From positions 1-6,660 of the forward strand of contig JALGTD010000113.1 of the NCBI GenBank assembly GCA_029821515.1: a DNA stretch of 6,660 nucleotides, read 5' to 3'. Origin of the DNA: Candidatus Zipacnadia bacterium (GTDB taxonomy: Bacteria; Armatimonadota; Zipacnadia; Zipacnadales; Zipacnadaceae). The notes below the pieces were generated by a model. The model worked only from the letters and a program-made list of their open reading frames with translations, was not told the origin of the DNA and made no database searches. Each line of letters opens with the position of its first letter. Positions within the stretch are counted from its first letter, which is position 1. A program made the translations under genes and the position numbers. Positions 1 to 4,783 of this stretch are shown here, one piece after another.

Positions 1-705
1 GATCCCTCGATGAGCTATTACCTGGTCAACGGCCTGGCGCCGCGCGGTGCTATTGCGGGCGAGGATTGTGTCAGCTTCAATCCCGCTAATATCGAAGTCA
101 AGCAGATCGGCGGCAATTGGAAAATCGTCGAAGGCGGCCACTGGATTATGGATTTCGCCGACAAACAGAGCGAGGCCAATACTGCCCTGTGGATCATCAA
201 GAAGTACGGCTTCACTCGCATCTGCTTTGTGGGCCGCCCCGATGCGTCAATGACCTACTTCCGGGCCGAGGAGCTTCCGCTTCACGAAGACTGCGTCGGC
301 TTCAACTACCGGAACCTGGAGCTTCAGCAGATCGGCGGAAGCTGGAAGATCGTCGAAGGTAGTCACTGGCTTCTCGACTTCGGCAGTAACAAGTACGAGG
401 CGGAGTTAGCGATGAAGACCATCCAGCACTACAAGATGAACAGCCACTGCTTTGTGGGCCGGCCTCACTCGTCTATGGACTACTGGCTGATTGACGGGAA
501 AGCACCGGTTGGCGAGATGAAGGGTGAGGACGCCATCGAGTTTGACCCGGAGAAGATCGAGGTCAAGCAGATCGGTGGCCGCTGGAAGATAGTTGAGGGG
601 AACCACTGGATACTGGACTTTGCCGAAAAAGGAGACGAGGCGGAAACGGCTCTGCGCCTCATCCGCAAGTACGGCTTCAGCTACATCTGTTTTGTGGGCC
701 GCCCC
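1..705 (+). repeat. Coding tandem repeat, alternating long (80 aa) and short (75 aa) units
   Basis: Three complete units are visible: long (1-240), short (241-465) and long (466-705). The coding tail resumes with a short-type start. Long units carry an insert such as YLVNGLAPRG or WLIDGKAPVG before the EDC/EDA position. The short unit goes from TYFRAEELPLHEDC directly. The true period is therefore a 155-aa (465-bp) pair. At DNA level, 221-266 and 686-731 differ at only 3 of 46 positions by hand alignment, exactly 465 bp apart. Confidence 0.9.
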
Positions 706-777
706 GATCCGTCTATGACCTACTTCCGGGCGAAGAAGACTGGACTACTTGATCTGCTGCAGCGGCTGATTCAGTAA
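1..777 (+). CDS. Tandem-repeat protein of unknown function with FVGRP-x-x-SM repeats (5' end outside window)
   Basis: I cannot assign a named family or function. The visible 258 residues are almost wholly tandem repeats. Each unit runs from an [D/H]xSMxY start through EDxxxFxPxxIEVKQIGG, WKIVEG.HWxxDF and an EAxxAL.xI..Y helix-like stretch to CFVGRP. Units cover nt 1-240 (80 aa), 241-465 (75 aa) and 466-705 (80 aa). A partial fourth start (DPSMTYFRA) then runs into a short tail ending LLDLLQRLIQ. The ATG at 10 is not the start. The three codons before it read Asp-Pro-Ser, completing the DPSM motif seen at the other unit boundaries, so the gene enters from the left. No signal peptide or membrane segment is visible in this part. 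The conserved Trp, His and Cys positions suggest a folded domain of about 75 residues. Similar FVGRP-PS repeats occur, from memory, in assorted bacterial proteins, sometimes beside hydrolase domains, so an enzyme or export domain could lie upstream. A strong terminator follows the stop codon. Confidence 0.85.
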   Translation, partial: DPSMSYYLVNGLAPRGAIAGEDCVSFNPANIEVKQIGGNWKIVEGGHWIMDFADKQSEANTALWIIKKYGFTRICFVGRPDASMTYFRAEELPLHEDCVGFNYRNLELQQIGGSWKIVEGSHWLLDFGSNKYEAELAMKTIQHYKMNSHCFVGRPHSSMDYWLIDGKAPVGEMKGEDAIEFDPEKIEVKQIGGRWKIVEGNHWILDFAEKGDEAETALRLIRKYGFSYICFVGRPDPSMTYFRAKKTGLLDLLQRLIQ

Positions 778-809
778 GTCCGACGCCGCGTGCCAGACTA
801 TGACAGAGA

Positions 810-850
810 CCAGTGGTGGGCCTGATTTTGGCCTGCCACTGGTTTTCTTC
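810..850 (+). terminator. Rho-independent terminator after the repeat-protein gene
   Basis: CCAGTGGTGGGCC (810-822) pairs with GGCCTGCCACTGG (830-842), giving a 13-bp stem with two G-T wobbles in the middle and a 7-nt loop. TTTTCTTC follows directly. The T-tract lies on the + strand side, so it serves the gene ending at 777. It also separates that gene from the convergent MATE gene. The reverse side has no T-run, so action on the minus strand is doubtful. Confidence 0.85.
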
Positions 851-943
851 GTTAGGAATGGGACGAGCGGATTAGCACTGAGGGCAGTGGCTTCGCTCTT
901 ACGGGGGGCCGGCGACAAATGGGCCGCTATTAGTCCGGGTGGA

Positions 944-2321
944 TCATATCACCCTCAGGTCTTTCCAGTAGCCGTCGGCGAACTTCCAGGCCAGCAGGCC
1001 GAACTGGGCGGCGATAGCCAGATCAAAGCCAATCCACACCCCCAGCGTATCCAGGCCCAGCCCGATAGCCAGAATGTATGATGCCAGCGGCGCCAGCACT
1101 GAGGTGCAGATCAGGCTGACATAGAGGGGCATATAGGTGTCCCCGGCGCCCCGTAGCGACCCCGACAGGCTCATCCCCGCAGTCAGAAATGGCTCCGAGA
1201 TTGCCAGAACAACCAGTCTGCATCAGTACGGGCGCTAACAGTGCATAGCCCAGAGCGGCAACCACGCTCAGTCCGGCTGCCAGCTTAGCTGACAACCATC
1301 CTGCTGACTCGGCTCGCTGGTAGTTGTGGTTTCCCACGTTCTGGCCGACAGCAGTAGTGGCCGCGGCCATAAATGCCAGACCAACCATAATGGTGACTGC
1401 CCGTATCTGTCCGGCTACGGTCCAGGCCGATACGGCATAGACACCCACGGCGGTCAGCCAAAGAATCTTGATGATGAGCATAAACGCAATATTACGGGTG
1501 AAGCCCTGTATGGCAGCGGGAATGCCCAGGTAGAAGATTTTGCCGATCAGTTCCCAGCGCAGTACCCATGAGCTACGCATACGCAGACTGACTGCAAAGC
1601 GGCCTGATATCATGACGGCAAGCCCGGCTGATGTGGTAAGTATCCGTGCCGCGATCGTAGCAACTGCTGCTCCAGGCACACCCAGTCGCGGGAAAGATCC
1701 CACTCCGAAAATCAGCAGATAGTTGAGGACAATGTTAAGCGCGTTGGCGACCAGCAGCAGTATGAGCGGGGTGAGCGTGTCACCCGCCCCCTGCAAGGCG
1801 GCAGTGATGACAAAACTCAGTACCAGAAACAGCATTCCCGCGAACATTATCTGCAAGTAGGGTGTGCCGTGGGCCAGCACTTGCTGATTAGCTCCGAGCA
1901 GGCGGAGAATATTTTCGGAGAATATGGCCCCGACCGGCGTGATAACCACCAGTGTAATCACTGTGGCCGCTATCAATCCCTGCTTGACAACTCGGTCTGC
2001 GTTGGCCTGATCACCACGCCCCGAATACTGCGCCACAAGCACCTGCACGCCCATTGACACTGCGAAAACCAGAGCAACCAGCGTGAATATAACGGTGCGG
2101 GCCATGCCTACTGCAGCGATTGCCTCCGGCCCCAGCACGCCGACCATCTTGATGTCGGCTATGCCCACAGCCACCTGCAACAGTGAGGCAGCCACAATAG
2201 GCCAGGACAGGTACAGGGTCTTGCGCAGAAGTGAACCCTCGGTCATATCAACCCGGCTGACCCGAGCGGGCATTGACTTTCCAGGCTTGGTATTACCTGA
2301 GGTATGTGAATCGTCAGTCAT
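944..2321 (-). pseudogene. MATE-family multidrug/Na+ antiporter, frameshifted
   Basis: MATE proteins are inner-membrane antiporters that expel drugs or other organic cations using H+ or Na+ gradients. The first frame gives an almost complete transporter. It has a hydrophilic N-terminus, TM1 around LYLSWPIVAASLLQVAVGIA, a family-typical QYSGRGD loop and ALQGAGDT near residue 178. The start of the second half is GIPAAIQGFTRNIAF, followed by TAVGQNVGNHN. After MQT (codons down to 1215) the frame becomes nonsense. The real C-terminus continues one base over, from 1213 to the TGA at 944-946, with SEPFLTAGMSLSGSLRGAGDT and the last two or three TM segments. The joined product would be about 460 aa, near family length even with its N-terminal extension. 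The start is uncertain: ATG 2321 is preferred over TTG 2330, and neither has a good Shine-Dalgarno. The break could be a true mutation or a sequencing error. The substrate cannot be told from sequence. Confidence 0.88.
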
Positions 2322-2417
2322 AATACCCAATAAGATAGCGTTGTATGATGGTAGCTGGCATCCGACCGATACTCTGGCTCCAGGGAGTGTCCGTTGGTGT
2401 TCAGCTTGCTCTGAGCT

Positions 2418-2423
2418 ATTATA
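2418..2423 (-). promoter_or_regulatory. Possible -10 box (TATAAT) upstream of the MATE gene
   Basis: A perfect TATAAT reads on the minus strand about 95 bp before the likely MATE start. The matching -35 position (2441-2446) reads TTTCCT, a poor match. A perfect TTGACA does occur at 2466-2461, but 37 bp from the -10 is too far to pair with it. The site may be a weak or activator-dependent promoter. Confidence 0.35.
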
Positions 2424-2478
2424 GTGGATAGAAGTAGTGAAGGAAAGGCTGGGGGCAATTTGTCAAGCTATGAGATAA

Positions 2479-2501
2479 GCCGCGCCGAGTACAGGCGCGG
2501 C
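2479..2501. terminator. Perfect 8-bp GC hairpin, possible terminator of the S26 peptidase gene
   Basis: GCCGCGCC (2479-2486) and GGCGCGGC (2494-2501) form a perfect stem with a 7-nt loop. On the minus strand it lies about 115 nt beyond the peptidase stop codon and is followed by TTATCT, only a weak T-tract. It would fall between that gene and the MATE promoter, a reasonable place for a terminator. The + strand side has no T-run. Confidence 0.4.
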
Positions 2502-2520
2502 GCGTCGCTGGTTGCAAAGA

Positions 2521-2588
2521 GCGGGTTGGAAGGTGGATGCAGCATTGCGGGGCAGGTTTGCTACTAAGAAGCCCTCTGGCCAACCCGC
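2521..2588. repeat. Inverted repeat, 9-bp arms, in the spacer after the S26 peptidase gene
   Basis: GCGGGTTGG (2521-2529) and CCAACCCGC (2580-2588) are perfect inverted copies separated by 50 bp. A second pair, GGATGC (2535-2540) and GCATCC (2587-2592), competes for the right arm. The element begins 26 bp beyond the peptidase stop on the minus strand, so it would be in that gene's 3' untranslated region. No function is evident, and chance is possible. Confidence 0.4.
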
Positions 2589-2614
2589 ATCCTGTGTGCA
2601 CACATCTATGATTC

Positions 2615-3043
2615 TCAGCGAGCCTGGCTCAGGTCAGGGGACGAATAGCCAGTGCCTTGGGCTTCGGCACTGACACTGTGCAAAGAGGGTAGTAGCAGCC
2701 GGCAAAGCATTATGGATTTGATGTCTTTGGGATACACCCAATATGTTGCAGAGTGCTCTCGATTATCGCCGACCAGGCGAACCTGCTGAGCCCTTTGGCC
2801 ATCTACTCGCTTGATTACTAACTCCTCTTGGGCAACGTCAGCGACTACAATATCGCCCTGATGCCACGGAGCCCGCACGCACAGAATCCGATCGCCGGGT
2901 TCTAGCGTTGGCTGCATTGATTTTCCTTCCACCCGTGCCATAAGCACGAACGGCCGGTTCGACCTGGCCGAGACAACGTGCAGAATGCCTATCAGACCGA
3001 ACAAGAGCACGATGACCTCTAACACCGATAGCACAGTGCGCAT
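2615..3043 (-). CDS. S26-family signal peptidase-like serine protease
   Basis: The 142-residue product looks like a type I signal peptidase relative, which cleaves exported proteins on the outer face of the cytoplasmic membrane. Residues 4-26 form one hydrophobic membrane anchor. The catalytic serine motif is EGKSMQPTLEPGD (Ser42) and the general base is in ELVIKRVDG (Lys78). The 36-residue spacing is a little tighter than the 40 of Bacillus SipS. GDIVV (63-67) and LVGDN (90-94) match the conserved boxes, but the usual Asp-Ser-Arg after GDN is replaced by HSATYW. The protein is short, lacks the large extra domain of E. coli LepB, and ends in a 20-residue polar tail. It could be a general signal peptidase or a dedicated maturation protease of the SodX (NiSOD) type. 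No partner substrate gene lies nearby. GGAGGAA at 3055-3061 sits 11 nt before the ATG and supports this start. Confidence 0.85.
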   Translation of the reverse strand: MRTVLSVLEVIVLLFGLIGILHVVSARSNRPFVLMARVEGKSMQPTLEPGDRILCVRAPWHQGDIVVADVAQEELVIKRVDGQRAQQVRLVGDNREHSATYWVYPKDIKSIMLCRLLLPSLHSVSAEAQGTGYSSPDLSQAR

Positions 3044-3436
3044 CTTTGCCTGTCTTCCTCCGCTGATCTGGTTCTTACCTGTATTAACCCAATATCGTTG
3101 AGATAAGTCTGCTTGTCCCGGATTGCTACAACTCGGCTGACGTTAGTTAACTCATTGGCAAGTGCCGGCACTGACTTTAAATCAGCAGCCTCTTATGATT
3201 CCACGATGAGTTTGACCGCGCGCTTAGCTAATTCACAAAACAACTCTCTGCGCAGGGACAAACAGGCAAATCGGAGAGGTCTACTTTGACCTGACGCTGA
3301 ACAATACGTTAGGCACCTGGACAATCACGGCGACTGACATAGCCATGGGCGTAGCTGGCAAGGGCAACTTCGTGGTCAGAGAATAGCAACCGGGCAGGTG
3401 GCTGGGCCAAGCGTGGCGGTCCGCACTGCTTCGGTG
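3044..3436. other. 393-bp spacer without an intact gene
   Basis: This stretch separates two minus-strand genes. It holds the peptidase ribosome binding site at the left, the gene remnant at 3228-3386 on the + strand, and a perfect 12-bp palindrome AGTGCCGGCACT at 3161-3172. A 27-codon frame beginning with ATG at 3206 (+) overlaps the remnant in another frame and shows no recognisable features. I see no tRNA, CRISPR or transposase remnant, and no clear terminator for the acetyltransferase gene ending at 3437. Confidence 0.7.
3228..3386 (+). pseudogene. C-terminal remnant of a probable secreted Ig-like/beta-sandwich protein
   Basis: An open + strand frame after a TAG at 3225 runs to a TAG at 3384-3386 and has no start codon before the well-formed part. 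From 3270 it reads IGEVYFDLTLNNT, then GTWTITATDIAMG, and ends GNFVVRE. The GTWTITATD...G...F.V pattern is typical of the last strands of bacterial Ig-like or other beta-sandwich repeats in surface proteins. Residues before 3270 look random. The fragment therefore appears to be the tail of a gene whose upstream part was deleted or has decayed. It runs opposite to both neighbours. It has no start codon or ribosome binding site and is unlikely to be translated. The call rests on pattern recognition alone. Confidence 0.5.
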
Positions 3437-4603
3437 CTAGCTACGATCGAGTATCCAAATGGGGAAGTAGAAGGGGAAAAGCGCGGCGAGAGGGCCAGAG
3501 ATGGTGGTGGGCCGCTGGGGATGAGGACCGAATACTACCGAAGTTAACTCTTGTCTCGTCAGCTCGGTGTGCGGTTCAAGCTGCCTGTCAGCTATTCTTA
3601 GTCCATCTGCTGAAAACTCAAAGGATATTGTCTGGCCGGTATCGGTCAGACCCACTGAGAAGGCACCAGTTCTGCCAGTATTTGTTTGCTCTATCCATGG
3701 GGCAATCCGGGCAAGAAATCCTGGTACATCGTTGATGCGCACCATCATATTGTCGTCGATGGGCCGGCACCGATCAGCCAGCTTCTCTTGTAGCAAATCG
3801 CCCAGTACCGTCGCGCAATGATAAGAATATGCCGTAACTTCTTCTCCCGGCGGCAGTTGCGATAGCGTATATCTGAACAGGCTCTCCAATCCTCGCTGGT
3901 CTCCGCCTCCTTCTATCAACCCGGGCTTGTTGACAGCTTCGCTTACCAACAGGTAGGCTACCGGCCGGCCGTCGCGCTGGGCGATAAGGGTTTTCATCTC
4001 GGGAAGCGCAAACAGGTAGCCGTATTCATCGGGCTCGCGCACTACCCCACTGATTTCTTGCTCGTGCATCGTCCGGATCTCTTCCAGGTAGTCACGGCTG
4101 TTGGGGTCGCGTAGGACTATCTCTTCGCCGTGGTCGGCGAACAGGTCAGCATCCTGGTTGCGGCATTGATAAACAAAGCCTTGACTTCTTAGTGCCTGGT
4201 AGTCGGCATGTTCGTAGAAAGGAAAAGTCTCAACATCAGTCCATAGTACCGAAAGCTCAACCCCAGCTTGCTCCATTAGCTTAAGGCAACGGTTCAGGCA
4301 GCGCAATCCATAGCCCTTTCGGCGATGATCTGGTGCCGTAGCAGTAGGCGAGATAATCCCGATAGTAAAGTGGCAGCCCTCTATCATCACCGGTCGGGGA
4401 ATGAACGGGACCACCGAAACTACCTGATCGTCCACTTTCAGTATCTGGACATTGGACAAGTTTTCGTCACGATATATCAGGGGATAATCGGTCAGCATAG
4501 TCTGCTCAGTCCCCGGGCGCAAAGCTTCATCTACAACAGCAATGGCTCCGGGTAGCTCGGCTTTGGTGCAGCTCTTGGGCCCTTCGATGCTTGCAGAGCA
4601 CAT
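3437..4603 (-). CDS. Eis-like GNAT N-acetyltransferase with C-terminal SCP2-like domain
   Basis: The 388-residue product probably transfers an acetyl group from acetyl-CoA to an amine in the cytoplasm. The first half is a GNAT domain. A beta-strand IGIISPTATAP leads into the acetyl-CoA pyrophosphate loop RRKGYG (residues 94-99), followed by a helix. LWTDVETFPFYEHADYQAL (120-138) matches the usual substrate-side FY..xGY segment. A second, degenerate acetyltransferase-like region follows. The last 80-90 residues (SVGLTDTGQTISFEFSADG to LFPFYFPIWILDRS) resemble the SCP2-type domain that closes the Eis architecture. Total length is close to the roughly 400 aa of Mycobacterium Eis, which acetylates aminoglycosides and protein lysines. 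The substrate here is unknown. ATG 4603 is chosen over an in-frame GTG at 4630 because a GGAGGAA site lies just before it. The GTG would leave only a few bases of leader after the predicted promoter. The gene lies 180 bp after formate dehydrogenase, and its own promoter suggests separate control. Confidence 0.85.
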   Translation of the reverse strand: MCSASIEGPKSCTKAELPGAIAVVDEALRPGTEQTMLTDYPLIYRDENLSNVQILKVDDQVVSVVPFIPRPVMIEGCHFTIGIISPTATAPDHRRKGYGLRCLNRCLKLMEQAGVELSVLWTDVETFPFYEHADYQALRSQGFVYQCRNQDADLFADHGEEIVLRDPNSRDYLEEIRTMHEQEISGVVREPDEYGYLFALPEMKTLIAQRDGRPVAYLLVSEAVNKPGLIEGGGDQRGLESLFRYTLSQLPPGEEVTAYSYHCATVLGDLLQEKLADRCRPIDDNMMVRINDVPGFLARIAPWIEQTNTGRTGAFSVGLTDTGQTISFEFSADGLRIADRQLEPHTELTRQELTSVVFGPHPQRPTTISGPLAALFPFYFPIWILDRS

Positions 4604-4608
4604 AATAG

Positions 4609-4615
4609 TTCCTCC
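4609..4615 (-). promoter_or_regulatory. Shine-Dalgarno site fixing the acetyltransferase start
   Basis: GGAGGAA on the minus strand sits 5 nt before ATG 4603, a near-ideal distance. It falls inside the extended frame that would begin at GTG 4630, so it argues against that longer start. Confidence 0.85.
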
Positions 4616-4629
4616 AGCGTAACTACTCA

Positions 4630-4712
4630 CATTCTAGTCTTGTACTCTATTCCCCCGCGTGAAGATGTCAAGAGGCCTGAAAAGTTTCACCTTATCATTG
4701 GCAGTCTTGTGC
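4630..4712. repeat. Pair of direct repeats flanking the acetyltransferase promoter, possible operators
   Basis: CATTCTAGTCTTGTAC (4630-4645) and CATTGGCAGTCTTGTGC (4696-4712) share CATT and AGTCTTGT followed by R-C, with a one-base length difference. The first copy overlaps the predicted transcription start and the edge of the -10 box. The second lies upstream of the -35 box. This placement fits a regulator that binds both sites, but two copies alone may be chance. Confidence 0.3.
4644..4671 (-). promoter_or_regulatory. Sigma-70-like promoter for the acetyltransferase gene
   Basis: A perfect -35 TTGACA (4671-4666) is followed after 16 bp by TAGAGT (4649-4644), four of six matches to TATAAT. 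Transcription would start near 4637, leaving a leader of about 34 nt before ATG 4603. The spacer contains a GCGGGGG run. Confidence 0.6.
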
Positions 4713-4783
4713 GGAAATATATAACCTATGCCAACATTAAGCAGCAAAGTGAGTACTTATCCTCCGGCGGGGACTGTCTATCC

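Noticed and set aside
800..1081. + strand frame of 93 codons containing LLRGAGDK, which looks like the MATE LRGAGDT signature
   Set aside because: It begins within the terminator region and overlaps the true MATE C-terminus on the other strand. Nothing around the motif resembles a MATE protein, so the short match is taken as chance in GC-rich DNA.
2419..2601. Minus-strand frame of 60 codons between the MATE and peptidase genes
   Set aside because: The composition is rich in Arg, Cys, Pro and Ser with no domain-like pattern. It spans the hairpins, and no ribosome binding site is apparent.
3161..3172. Perfect 12-bp palindrome AGTGCCGGCACT
   Set aside because: It is a single copy, not near a recognisable promoter box, and short enough to occur by chance. 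It is recorded only as part of the spacer description.
3206..3289. 27-codon + strand frame starting at ATG 3206
   Set aside because: It overlaps the Ig-like remnant in another frame and lacks a ribosome binding site or recognisable sequence.
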